Positions 1 through 8,227 of a stretch of DNA of 64,000 nucleotides are shown in pieces. A program made the position numbers and the translations under genes. The notes beneath the pieces were generated by a model, which was not told where the DNA came from, made no database searches, and saw only the letters and a program-made list of their open reading frames with translations. The stretch's first letter is position 1, and every line of letters begins with the position of its first letter. This DNA is from Arthrobacter sp. EM1 (GTDB lineage: Bacteria > Actinomycetota > Actinomycetes > Actinomycetales > Micrococcaceae), in NCBI RefSeq assembly GCF_029964055.1, contig NZ_CP124836.1, positions 3,534,001 to 3,598,000 on the forward strand, written 5' to 3'.

Positions 1-616
1 AACGCCGGTGCCTCGCGCTCCAGTCTGCGGTGAAGGACTGACAATAGAAAACCCGAGGAAAATACGGCAAACTCTGCCACAGGGGGACCGTGATACCCCC
101 CCGCCGCCGAGAGGACTGCACCGTAGATGGAGAGGTCCACTGGGCGCTCTCTCTTCCGCCGGGCGAGAACGCCTGCAAGGACCGGCTGGAATGCCCGGCC
201 GAACCATCCCTAGCGACATCATTTTGCCATTTGGCCGCCGTGGATCTCTTGGGAGGGCCCACGGATTAAGCGGTATCGTCCAGCCCGCGTTCTGCTGCAT
301 CAGCCAACTGATACCCAGCCTTCAGCGGAACCCTTTGGTGCGGGCCTCCAATGTCACTTCGGACACCCTAGAACGTACCTCGACAGGGGTCGCCAGATCA
401 CGATGGTCCGGGCATCCGATGGGGGAGGCTGAGGGAAGCAGGCCTAGCCGATACCTCCCCACTTCTCTTGTTGCCCTCGAAGAATGGGCTGTGCCGCAGC
501 GACCGGGATTTGGCCCAGCGCTTCCCGAATCCAGTGTGCCCTGGCGGCACGCGGATGGTGATGCAGGGAGGCGGACTAAGACTGCCGATCATACCCAATA
601 GCCCCAAACCGGGTAG

Positions 617-662
617 ATTCCCACAGCCTTCTCCACAGAGGTTACTCACAGGGTTATCCACA
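617..662 (+). repeat. Array of four DnaA-box-like 9-mers, about 12-bp spacing
   Basis: 9-mers related to the DnaA box TTATCCACA start at 617 (ATTCCCACA), 629 (TTCTCCACA), 642 (TTACTCACA) and 654 (TTATCCACA, perfect), with steps of 12, 13 and 12 bp. Same-strand boxes separated by about 3 bp are what a DnaA filament or low-affinity array would need. Only the last box is a perfect match; the first has three mismatches, so the array call rests on the spacing. Confidence 0.55.
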
Positions 663-898
663 GGGGATGAGGGACTGATCACACGGTCGAAGCGTCGGCG
701 CCCAGAGAGCCATTTGACGTTAACTCGGTTCGCGCCATTGCCCGTGATTCGAGGCCGTCCCTGGTCATCGACCCACGTACAGATTGTGGCTTGCATCAAC
801 AGCACCTTGTCTGAATATTCGTGGAAAATTAACCAGCTGCAGTGGATTAAGTAAGCACAGCCTAGCGTTTTCGGTGCCGCCAAAATAGCGTCGCCGGA

Positions 899-914
899 TG
901 TTTCACGTGAAACG
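899..914. promoter_or_regulatory. parS: parS centromere site
   Basis: The 16-mer TGTTTCACGTGAAACG matches the consensus parS palindrome TGTTTCACGTGAAACA at 15 of 16 positions. ParB, encoded at 2588-3751, should load here. It lies between the two left-hand DnaA-box arrays. Confidence 0.93.
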
Positions 915-1007
915 CTACGGGAGTCCTAACGCCCGGTTGGAAGCAGCTCGCAGCTGGCGCTCCAACGGCCCTGGCAGCAGCGTCGCGGCCCTGACCTGTG
1001 TGTCGAG

Positions 1008-1052
1008 TAATCCACAGCTTTATCCACAGCACTATCCACCGGGTTATCCACC
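1008..1052 (+). repeat. Array of four DnaA boxes at exact 12-bp spacing
   Basis: Boxes start at 1008 (TAATCCACA), 1020 (TTATCCACA, perfect), 1032 (CTATCCACC) and 1044 (TTATCCACC), exactly 12 bp apart and all on the plus strand. The repeat unit is a 9-bp box plus a 3-bp spacer. The same 12-bp step occurs beside dnaA (8598 to 8610) and in the dnaA-dnaN gap (10154, 10166, 10178). The strict phasing makes chance unlikely. The function is inferred to be DnaA binding. Confidence 0.7.
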
Positions 1053-1662
1053 GCCGACCACAACAGCCCAGGGAAGCCTCCGGGTACGCGGTCCCAATCT
1101 TCACCATCACCCGCCGAGCTGGAGGCATCCGTTATCGGCCCATGTCTGGCGTCCGCCACCCCGTCCAGCAGCCGTGGCAGCACGGATAAACGTGACGGTA
1201 CCCCGCGATCAAAAGAGCACTCGCTCACGTCCGTGACGGCCGGGACAACTACTGTGAATAGCCACTACACACGATTGGGCTGCAGCGACCCTCAAAGCTC
1301 CACACGGGGGGCTCGTCGATTTCCGTCACTCGAAGCCCCATACGATCGGACGGCCACCCGAAGCTTGCAGACCCCCAGCCGCGCCCCGTCATCGCCAAAC
1401 TCACACTGATGTCTGTCGCTTGGCGCGAGCATAAAGAACCGGTCTACCACCGTGCCACCCGCTGTGCCGGGTAAGGCCCGCGACGAAACAGCACGGCAAC
1501 GAAGGTCGCCCACAGGGTGTGGGCAGAAAGGAGCTGTGGGCACGCTGCCGGCTCATGGGGGGCGCGCCCGCATGCCTGTCTAGGGCTTGTGCACGGCCTC
1601 CAGGCGTACATAGAGCGGTGCGGAGTGCAGTTGTCGAGAACCGAGACGCAAGGGGTCCAGAG

Positions 1663-1688
1663 AGCGGCCTAGGGGCCCCTAGACCGCT
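1663..1688. repeat. 26-bp near-perfect palindrome
   Basis: The core CTAGGGGCCCCTAG (1669-1682) is a perfect 14-bp palindrome. It is extended on both sides by AGCGG/CCGCT-type arms, with one mismatch pair (1668/1683). There is no loop, so it looks more like a dimeric protein site or cruciform than a transcription terminator, and no gene abuts it. Confidence 0.45.
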
Positions 1689-2201
1689 GCGAATTGCACC
1701 TGTCCTTGATCTGCGGCCAAGACCTGCCAGCCTAGCGCCCTGCAATTGTGAGTCATGGCGATCACCGCCCGGCGATGCCAGGCGTGTTGGTCATGCCCTG
1801 GGTTCGCTGCAATGAGACGCGGATCCAGCGGGGTTATGTGAATGTCCGGCACCCGGGCCTACCGCCGTCTACCGTACCCCAGTCCGTGCCATACCCCATC
1901 AACCGAGACAAGGAAGGATCCGACCGCCAGCTGAATGCAGACTCGATGCCGGGCCGCCAGCGTGCGGAGGCACAGTCTCCACTTTCGGGAATTGTCGAAG
2001 CAACAACCAGCTGACTGCGGCGATAGCCCAATAGTTAGTATTGGCGTCTGGCCGGGTAGCCCGCGGCAGCACGTGCTTTTGTGTTGGGCCAGCAGGAATT
2101 TGCCATTTCCAGCCGTGACTTCGGTGAACGGGCGCCTTTTGCTGCTTCAGCCGACAGGGCATCACCAGCAGGTGCAGCACCTTCGTGAGAATTGACGTCC
2201 A

Positions 2202-2217
2202 TGTTTCACGTGAAACG
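2202..2217. promoter_or_regulatory. parS: parS centromere site
   Basis: TGTTTCACGTGAAACG is identical to the site at 899-914 and matches 15 of 16 consensus parS positions. It lies in gene-free DNA about 370 bp downstream of the parB stop codon. Confidence 0.93.
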
Positions 2218-2536
2218 TGTGTTCAGCGCGGGCGCAAATCTTCCGTGCAAACACCGTGGATCAATGAATGGGCACCGAAAACTGCCGCTGGCATGTCCTC
2301 TTATCTCCAGTTCGTCCATGGTCGTTGGGGGGGCATTTGGCATGCGTGCCAGCTCCGTCCCTTGACTGCAGGACAGCCTTGCTATTGCACCATAGGCACT
2401 TGAACGACTGAGCGGGTTCCAAGCGTGGCCCGGCAGCTGAGTCCGCAGAATTTGGACTGCATAGCAGGAGCCACCAAACGACCAACGGGTCCGCGCAGAC
2501 CTTGCTGGCGTTGGAACCGCCACCGCTACCAATAGA

Positions 2537-2568
2537 AAGGGGCCTGTTTCACGTGAAACAGGCCCCTT
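2537..2568. promoter_or_regulatory. parS: parS inside a 32-bp perfect palindrome (parS plus likely parB terminator)
   Basis: A perfect consensus parS (TGTTTCACGTGAAACA, 2545-2560) is extended by eight further paired bases on each side (AAGGGGCC/GGCCCCTT), giving a 32-bp perfect palindrome. It begins 20 bp downstream of the parB stop codon, so in RNA it would fold into a long GC-rich hairpin. It may act both as the strongest ParB-loading site and as the parB transcription terminator. The parS call is firm; the terminator role is inferred. Confidence 0.9.
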
Positions 2569-2587
2569 CCAGTGTGTCGTTGATGCG

Positions 2588-3751
2588 CTATCCTGCCGCT
2601 CCCGGCGTCAAGACATCCATGATGCGGTTTAGATCCTCCACGCTTGCGAATTCAATACTGACACGACCCTTTCGCGCCCCCAACGAGATCTTGACGTTGG
2701 TATCAAGGCGGTCAGAAAGTGAAGACGCCAGATAGTCCAGGCGCTCGTGCCGTGCACCGGGCCGCGGAATGTTGTTTTTCGGTGTCGCTGTCGGGTTCTG
2801 ATACAGCGTTACAGCTTCCTCCGTCGCGCGGACGGACATACCCTCGGCAACGATCTTTTGGGCCATTCTTTCCATCGCGGGGGCGTCGGGGAGGGCGAGC
2901 AGCGCGCGGGCATGACCGGCAGAGATAACACCGGCAGCTACGCGGCGCTGAACCAGTGGAGGCAGCTTGAGCAGACGCAGTGTGTTGGACACCTGGGGCC
3001 GGGATCGCCCAATACGGTCCGCCAGTTGTTCATGTGTGGTGCCAAAATCTTCCAGCAGCTGCTGGTATGCCGCGGCCTCTTCCAGCGGGTTCAGCTGACT
3101 GCGGTGGAGGTTCTCCAAGAGGGCGTCGCGAAGCAGGTCATCATCCGTCGTATCCCGCACGATGGCCGGAATGGTTTCGAGCCCAGCAGCCTGTACAGCC
3201 CGCCAACGACGCTCGCCCATAACAAGCTCGTAGGGTTCTCCACCTATTTCGGTTGAAGTACGAACAACAATTGGCTGGAGGACGCCGATTTCACGAACTG
3301 AATGCACCAGCTCTGCCATATCGTCCTCGTCGAAGACCGAACGGGGCTGTTTCCGGTTGGGATGGATGTCGGTGACCGGAATCTCCGCAAACCGGACCCC
3401 GGGAACTTCGACGAGCTCCACGTCCTGGCCCTGCCTTTGGGAACCAGTCTCAGCATCCGGCGCCTTGCGGACCGGCGCCTTCCTGGTTTCGGAAGCAGGC
3501 TTCGAGGACGTATGCGCCGACCCATCAATGTTTGCCGCTGCCGGCGAAGACGTCTCCGCCGGCGCCGCCACCATGTCCTCGGCGGGGACTAATTCACCAG
3601 CTGCTGCACCTGCATCGGGTGTTCGCTTTCGGCCTTCCGGAAAGAAGAGATCCACGGGGCGGGACGGCGCGGAACCACTGCCTGAAGCCGCAGCGGAACT
3701 TGGAATGAGTGCCCCAAGTCCACGGCCGAGGCCGCGTCGCTTATCGCTCAT
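2588..3751 (-). CDS. parB: Chromosome partitioning protein ParB
   Basis: CTP-dependent DNA clamp that loads at parS, spreads, and recruits SMC and ParA to move the origin. At 387 aa it is somewhat longer than many chromosomal ParBs because of a low-complexity Ala/Pro/Ser linker (about residues 20-110). The N-terminus GRGLGALIP (about 9-17) is the usual ParA-contacting peptide. The CTP-binding domain carries GERRWRA at 179-185 and ENLHR at 213-217, the parS-reading helix-turn-helix lies at about 239-264, and the C-terminal dimer domain follows. The ATG start has GGAGGG upstream. parA lies immediately upstream, and four parS sites are in the window, one beginning 28 bp past its stop. Confidence 0.97.
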   Translation of the reverse strand: MSDKRRGLGRGLGALIPSSAAASGSGSAPSRPVDLFFPEGRKRTPDAGAAAGELVPAEDMVAAPAETSSPAAANIDGSAHTSSKPASETRKAPVRKAPDAETGSQRQGQDVELVEVPGVRFAEIPVTDIHPNRKQPRSVFDEDDMAELVHSVREIGVLQPIVVRTSTEIGGEPYELVMGERRWRAVQAAGLETIPAIVRDTTDDDLLRDALLENLHRSQLNPLEEAAAYQQLLEDFGTTHEQLADRIGRSRPQVSNTLRLLKLPPLVQRRVAAGVISAGHARALLALPDAPAMERMAQKIVAEGMSVRATEEAVTLYQNPTATPKNNIPRPGARHERLDYLASSLSDRLDTNVKISLGARKGRVSIEFASVEDLNRIMDVLTPGAAG

Positions 3752-3819
3752 GGATAAATCCCTCCATTGGAAGAGTCGGTCAGCACCGGACTCTAGCTAG
3801 TGCAATTCTCGAAAAGATA

Positions 3820-4887
3820 CTAACGTTGTGCGATTTCGGCTGCGGCTTCAAGATAGGACAGCGCCCCGCTGGACGAGGGATCGTACGTCATCACGGTCTG
3901 CTGGTAGCTGGGGGCTTCAGAAATCCGTACCGATCGCGGCACCACAGCCCCGAGTACCTGTTCCGGGAAGTGTTCGCGAACCTCTGCAGCCACTTGGGCA
4001 GCGAGATTGGTGCGGCCGTCGTACATCGTCAGAAGAATCGTAGAGACGACCAGATCCGCATTTAGGTGCTTCTGGATCATTTCGATGTTTTTCAGCAGCT
4101 GGCTGAGTCCCTCCAGTGCGTAGTACTCGCATTGAATCGGAATCAAAACCTCATTGGCAGCACAAAACGCGTTGACTGTCAGCAAGCCTAGGCTTGGGGG
4201 ACAATCGATGAAGATGTAATCCAGGCGTTCCTCACCATTCTTGGCGCGTTCCTGGGCATACACATCAATCGCCCGCCGGAGCCGCTGCTCGCGGGCAACG
4301 AGGCTGACCAGCTCGATCTCCGCCCCGGCGAGGTGGATGGTGGCTGGCGCACAGATCAGCTTGGCAATGTCGGGGCAGGGAGCTACAACGTCCCGCAAGG
4401 GAAAGTCATTGATGAGCACGTCGTAAATGCTGTCGACTTCGGCGTGGTGTTCAATTCCCAACGCTGTCGACGCATTCCCCTGGGGATCGATGTCGATAAC
4501 CAGGACGTTCAAGCCAGCGGCGGCCAGGGCGGCAGCAATATTGACCGTTGTGGTCGTCTTGCCCACTCCGCCCTTCTGATTGGAGACGGTAAAAATTCTG
4601 GTCTTCGCGGGCTTCGGGAGTTCACGGCCAAGAAGACGTTCACGCCGTTTGTTCTCATGGGCGAGTTCCCGGGCAATCGGACTGGAGTCGTCAAGGGAAT
4701 CAAGCACATTTCCATTGGCAACTACCGAGGTTTCACGTGAAACACCAGCCATACCGCTGGCCTTTGCAACCGATACCGGACGATTACCAGTTTTCCGATG
4801 AACGACGGGGGGCACAACCGTGGCCCGTGCGGACCCCAGGGACACAAACGGGGGAATCCGCTGTGTGGAGGCTTCGCTACTGGTCAC
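3820..4887 (-). CDS. parA: Chromosome partitioning ATPase ParA (Soj family)
   Basis: Walker-type ATPase that binds DNA non-specifically and moves ParB-parS complexes. The deviant Walker A motif KGGVGKTTTT is at about 105-114, and the core ends in the usual family helices. An approximately 95-residue N-terminal extension precedes the core. Part of it (VSRET, 49-53) is encoded by a parS site at 4729-4744, so protein and centromere sequence are read from the same DNA. The start is GTG; a shorter start inside the extension is possible. The gene follows rsmG and precedes parB by 68 bp. Confidence 0.95.
   Translation of the reverse strand: MTSSEASTQRIPPFVSLGSARATVVPPVVHRKTGNRPVSVAKASGMAGVSRETSVVANGNVLDSLDDSSPIARELAHENKRRERLLGRELPKPAKTRIFTVSNQKGGVGKTTTTVNIAAALAAAGLNVLVIDIDPQGNASTALGIEHHAEVDSIYDVLINDFPLRDVVAPCPDIAKLICAPATIHLAGAEIELVSLVAREQRLRRAIDVYAQERAKNGEERLDYIFIDCPPSLGLLTVNAFCAANEVLIPIQCEYYALEGLSQLLKNIEMIQKHLNADLVVSTILLTMYDGRTNLAAQVAAEVREHFPEQVLGAVVPRSVRISEAPSYQQTVMTYDPSSSGALSYLEAAAEIAQR
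4729..4744. promoter_or_regulatory. parS: parS site inside the parA coding sequence
   Basis: GGTTTCACGTGAAACA matches consensus parS at 15 of 16 positions. It is translated in the parA frame as VSRET. parS sites inside the early codons of parA or soj are known in other bacteria, so this is an expected but useful placement. Confidence 0.9.
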
Positions 4888-4973
4888 TGTGACACACTCA
4901 CTCTCGTTCGGCTCTTGCTGCCGGTTACTAGCCTAACCTCTTACCCAAGGGGACAGAGGGCACCGGGCGGACG

Positions 4974-5642
4974 CTAGGCTTTCTTTTGAGGCTTATTCAC
5001 AACGATACGGACAACCGTTGTGGGTTCTTCGAGGAGTCCTTCACCCACAAGCAAAACAGTGGTCTGCGTGCCACCAAGCTTGCGGATCACCTTGGCTGCC
5101 TTTTCGACTTCCTCGCCGGCGCTTCGTCCCTTGATCGCGATAACTTCACCTTTGCCCGCCAACAGCGGAATTGTGAGGCCGGCAAGGTTCGAGAGTGCTG
5201 TGACGGCCCGGGCCGTCACGACGTCGGCCTTCACCATCCCAACCGCCAGCTCTGCCCGGCTGCGCATCACCGTTACATTAATAAGGCCCAGGTCATCAAC
5301 GACCTCCTGAAGCCAAACCACGCGGCGTTCGAGGGGCTCAATCAGGGTCAGTTCAAGGTCCGGGCGGGCAATGGCCAGACACAGGCCAGGCAATCCGGCC
5401 CCGCTGCCGACATCCGCCACGTGGCTTCCCTCGGCAATCTGACTCTCAATTACGGCACAGTTCAGCACGTGCCGGCTCCACAACCGGGGAACTTCGCGGG
5501 GACCGATGAGGCCCCGTTCCGTGCCCGAGGTGGCCAGATGCTCCACATACCGCTTTGCCAGGTTCAGGCGGTCCCCAAAGATCGTCTGTGCTGCCTGCAA
5601 TTCAGCGTCGGTTATCTCAACCATCAAGGTATCCGCCGGCAT
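4974..5642 (-). CDS. rsmG: 16S rRNA (guanine527-N7)-methyltransferase RsmG
   Basis: SAM-dependent methyltransferase that makes m7G527 in 16S rRNA (formerly GidB). The SAM-binding motif DVGSGAGLPG is at 77-86, preceded by the family segment LWSRHVLN (54-61). At 222 aa the length is normal. The ATG overlaps the jag stop codon by one base (TGATG), implying translational coupling. Met7 is an alternative start. It sits in the classic yidC-jag-rsmG-parA-parB order. In other bacteria loss of RsmG gives low-level streptomycin resistance. Confidence 0.95.
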   Translation of the reverse strand: MPADTLMVEITDAELQAAQTIFGDRLNLAKRYVEHLATSGTERGLIGPREVPRLWSRHVLNCAVIESQIAEGSHVADVGSGAGLPGLCLAIARPDLELTLIEPLERRVVWLQEVVDDLGLINVTVMRSRAELAVGMVKADVVTARAVTALSNLAGLTIPLLAGKGEVIAIKGRSAGEEVEKAAKVIRKLGGTQTTVLLVGEGLLEEPTTVVRIVVNKPQKKA

Positions 5643-6253
5643 CAGTCTGCAGAAACGACGATGTGACGTTCGGCGCCTTCGCCTTCAGACTCGCTGACGA
5701 GTCCCAGATCGGCAACGGCGTCGTGCACAATTTTGCGCTCATAGGCGCTCATCGGAGCAAGAGCAACGGCTTTACCGGACTCCTTAACGGAGGCAACGGC
5801 GGCGTCTGCAATCTTTTGCAGTTCGCCGGAACGCTCGGAACGGTAGCCGTTGATATCCAGAACCAACCGCGAGCGGTTTTCGGTCGCGGACAACACCGCC
5901 AGCCGGGTCAGTTCCTGAAGGGCTTCGAGTACCTCCCCGTCCGCACCAACCAGATTTTCCAGACCGGCTGATTCTTCCTCGGTAACGATTGAAATGTACG
6001 TGCGACCATTACGCACTTCGATGTCAATATCGCCGTCAATGTCGGCGATGTCCAGAAGTTCCTCGAGGTAGTCCGCGGCCACGTCGCCTTCTTCTTCCAG
6101 CCGACCGGCGGATGAACCCTTGCCCTCGTCAGCTGCCGATTCTTCGGTACCTTCATCAGTGGTCCGGTCAGCATCGTGGGTTCCGCTCAGGGCCTCGCCC
6201 TGCTCATCAATGGCTTCAGCGGAAATAGCGTGTTCGGTGCTCTCGGCGGACAT
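5642..6253 (-). CDS. jag: Jag/KhpB-type KH-R3H RNA-binding protein
   Basis: Protein of 203 aa with an acidic, low-complexity N-terminus (about 1-60), a KH-like domain, and a C-terminal R3H domain containing SAYERKIVHDAVADLG. The family binds RNA and in Firmicutes affects cell elongation and division; its role in actinobacteria is less clear. It lacks the N-terminal Jag_N domain of the Bacillus protein. The start overlaps the yidC stop by one base (TAATG) and the stop overlaps the rsmG start, placing it inside a tightly coupled operon. Confidence 0.93.
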   Translation of the reverse strand: MSAESTEHAISAEAIDEQGEALSGTHDADRTTDEGTEESAADEGKGSSAGRLEEEGDVAADYLEELLDIADIDGDIDIEVRNGRTYISIVTEEESAGLENLVGADGEVLEALQELTRLAVLSATENRSRLVLDINGYRSERSGELQKIADAAVASVKESGKAVALAPMSAYERKIVHDAVADLGLVSESEGEGAERHIVVSAD

Positions 6254-7233
6254 TACTTCCTCTTCCTGTTCTTGCGTTGTGGCTGGACACGCTGGCTCTT
6301 AGCCGCCAGGGCCGCAGCGGCCGCAGCCTCCGCGGATTCGGCCTCGGCCTTCTTGGCACTAGTCAACGGCAAGGCAGGCAGGCCCTTGGCAGCACGACGC
6401 TCAGCCAGCGCCTTGGCGGCGGGGGATCCCGGCGTCGGCATACGGCGAATAACAAAGAACTGCTGACCCATGGTCCACAGGTTTGTGGTGGTCCAGTAGA
6501 TCAGGACACCGATGGGGAAGTTGATCCCGCCGACGCCGAAGACCAGCGGCAGGATGTACAGCATCATCTTCTGCTGGCGCATAAACGGACTCGCCATGGC
6601 TTCCTCGGACATATTCTTCGCCATGATCTGCTTCTGGGTGATGAACTGTGAGGCCGTCATCGCCAGAATCATCACAATCGAGAGAATCCACACCGCAACG
6701 ACGTTGCCGCCGGCCGGCGTACCGTGCAGCAGGGTGGCAGAGAGCGGGGCACCAAAAATGCTCGACTCATCGAACTGCAGGACCTGTTCGTGACTCATCG
6801 CGCCGATGCCGACACCGCTGGTCGCCGCCGACGTAATCCCGGAAAGGACCTGGAAGAGCGCAAAGAAGAACGGCATCTGGATCAGCATGGGAAGGCACGC
6901 CGAGAATGGGTTGGTGCCGTGCTTCTTGTACATGGCCATCTGTTCCTGGGCCATGGCCTGGCGGGACAGCTGATCAGTTTTGCCCTTGTACTTGTCCTGC
7001 AGCTTCTTCAGGTCCGGCTGCAGGAGCTGCATCCCGCGCTGGGCCTTGATCTGTTTGACGAATACGGGAATAAGCGCCGCGCGGATCACCAGCACCAGCC
7101 CGATGATGGATAGGGTCCACGTCCAGCCATTGGCGGCAGGCAACCCGATGACGCTCAGGCCATCGTGGAAGACCAACATAATGGCGGACACAAGCCACTT
7201 GAAAGGAAACATGATTGTTCCAAAGAAATCCAT
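6253..7233 (-). CDS. yidC: Membrane protein insertase YidC/Oxa1
   Basis: Inserts and folds inner-membrane proteins, alone or with SecYEG. The 326-aa protein has an N-terminal segment, then the 60KD_IMP core beginning around IRAALIPVFVKQIKAQRGM with its basic cytoplasmic loop, about five hydrophobic segments, and a Lys/Arg-rich tail ending KNRKRK that likely contacts ribosomes. It lacks the large periplasmic domain of Gram-negative YidC, as expected for Gram-positives. It lies 16 bp downstream of yidD. Confidence 0.96.
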   Translation of the reverse strand: MDFFGTIMFPFKWLVSAIMLVFHDGLSVIGLPAANGWTWTLSIIGLVLVIRAALIPVFVKQIKAQRGMQLLQPDLKKLQDKYKGKTDQLSRQAMAQEQMAMYKKHGTNPFSACLPMLIQMPFFFALFQVLSGITSAATSGVGIGAMSHEQVLQFDESSIFGAPLSATLLHGTPAGGNVVAVWILSIVMILAMTASQFITQKQIMAKNMSEEAMASPFMRQQKMMLYILPLVFGVGGINFPIGVLIYWTTTNLWTMGQQFFVIRRMPTPGSPAAKALAERRAAKGLPALPLTSAKKAEAESAEAAAAAALAAKSQRVQPQRKNRKRK

Positions 7234-7249
7234 ACGATATCCCTATTCG

Positions 7250-7645
7250 TCAGGCCGCAGAGCGGCCTTCTCCATCAGTCCGAGCAGCCAGATACTTGTC
7301 CGGATTGTTCATCACAACAATTGTGGGGGTGTGGTCTGCGGGCCATTCGCATTTACCGGCGGGGACATGGTCCACACCACCGGCATTCCAGGGGTGGCAG
7401 CGCACCAGGCGCTTGGCCGCCAGCCAGCTTCCCTTAACCGCGCCGTGCACGGTGACCGCTTCAAGGGCATAGGCCGAGCAGCTCGGGAAGAAACGGCAGA
7501 CCTGGCCGTACAGCGGCGAAATCACCTTGCGGTATGCCAGGAGCAGCAGGATGAGGATATTGCGGGGCGCATTCCAGACTGCCCGGCCCAACCATTCCGC
7601 TGCGAACTTTGCAGGAGGGACGACGGCGGCAGTTAAGTTACGCAC
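7250..7645 (-). CDS. yidD: Membrane insertion efficiency factor YidD
   Basis: Small membrane-associated protein that assists YidC-dependent insertion. The 131-aa sequence carries the family signature: SPLYGQVCRFFPSCSAYALE, then a short segment ending HGAVKG, then RCHPWNAGGVDHVP. The first part has an N-terminal hydrophobic amphipathic helix. It begins with GTG and overlaps the end of rnpA by 8 bp, so translation is probably coupled. Confidence 0.95.
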   Translation of the reverse strand: MRNLTAAVVPPAKFAAEWLGRAVWNAPRNILILLLLAYRKVISPLYGQVCRFFPSCSAYALEAVTVHGAVKGSWLAAKRLVRCHPWNAGGVDHVPAGKCEWPADHTPTIVVMNNPDKYLAARTDGEGRSAA

Positions 7646-8048
7646 GCGAGGTCCCTTCCTGTGTTGTCTCGTAAGAAACTGACGAAGCAGCCTTAGGAAG
7701 GCGGCTGCCCAGCCGTTTCATGTTGTTTTCCAGTGCGGCGTCATAGTCCGATCGCAGTTGGTCCCAACTGGCTCCCGCCGCGGCGGGCAAGGCCCGAACC
7801 ACGATCGCGAACCCGCTGCCGTATTTCTGCAAGGACAAGGCGCCGACTTCTCTCAGTCTCCTCTTAACGAGGTTCCTGGCAACAGCGTTCCCGACACTCT
7901 TGGAAACGATGAATCCGATCCGGCTTGGTTCACCGGCAGCCAAGGCTGCCGTATATAACACTACGTTCCGGCGTCCATTGCGGACACCGGAACGTACAGT
8001 TGTTGAAAAATCGGTTGATGTCCTCAGACGGTTGCGGGTGGCCAGCAC
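7638..8048 (-). CDS. rnpA: Ribonuclease P protein component
   Basis: Basic cofactor of the RNase P ribozyme, which matures tRNA 5' ends. The 136-aa protein contains the RNR signature in RNLVKRRLREV (about 59-69), preceded by GFIVSKSVGNAV. The start is GTG. It follows rpmH by 41 bp, the near-universal rpmH-rnpA pairing, and is overlapped at its end by yidD. Confidence 0.96.
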   Translation of the reverse strand: MLATRNRLRTSTDFSTTVRSGVRNGRRNVVLYTAALAAGEPSRIGFIVSKSVGNAVARNLVKRRLREVGALSLQKYGSGFAIVVRALPAAAGASWDQLRSDYDAALENNMKRLGSRLPKAASSVSYETTQEGTSRA

Positions 8049-8089
8049 CGTTAAACTCGCACAGGGATGTGGACCGACGAGTCAGTTAT

Positions 8090-8227
8090 TTAGGCCGACA
8101 GCTCGGTGCGACCCTTGCCACGACGGGCTGCCAGGATGGCACGGCCGGCACGGGTACGCATACGAAGGCGGAAGCCGTGCTTCTTGGCTCGACGGCGGTT
8201 ATTCGGCTGAAAAGTCCGCTTGCTCAC
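8090..8227 (-). CDS. rpmH: 50S ribosomal protein L34
   Basis: A 45-codon gene. It reads [20 protein letters not shown] followed by the rest of the L34 signature (LRMRTRAGR) and ends KGRTELSA. The start is GTG with GGAG upstream. L34 is a small basic ribosomal protein always found beside rnpA and next to the origin. It is the first gene of the leftward operon running to parB. Confidence 0.97.
   Translation of the reverse strand: MSKRTFQPNNRRRAKKHGFRLRMRTRAGRAILAARRGKGRTELSA

Larger units (their letters stand above)
1..2587. other. Gene-free parS and DnaA-box region downstream of parB
   Basis: No convincing protein gene was found in this stretch. The open frames on both strands overlap one another, lack good ribosome sites and have low-complexity, unrecognisable translations typical of chance frames in GC-rich DNA. 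What it does hold is three parS sites, two arrays of DnaA-box-like 9-mers at about 12-bp spacing, and one 26-bp near-palindrome. parB ends at its right edge. The left edge is the window edge, so the region may be longer. I infer an origin-proximal centromere and DnaA-binding region; a decayed gene cannot be excluded. Confidence 0.6.

Noticed and set aside
8-2532. Many open frames of 60-200 codons on both strands in the left 2.5 kb
   Set aside because: They overlap one another, lack good ribosome sites and give Arg/Pro/Ser-rich unrecognisable proteins.
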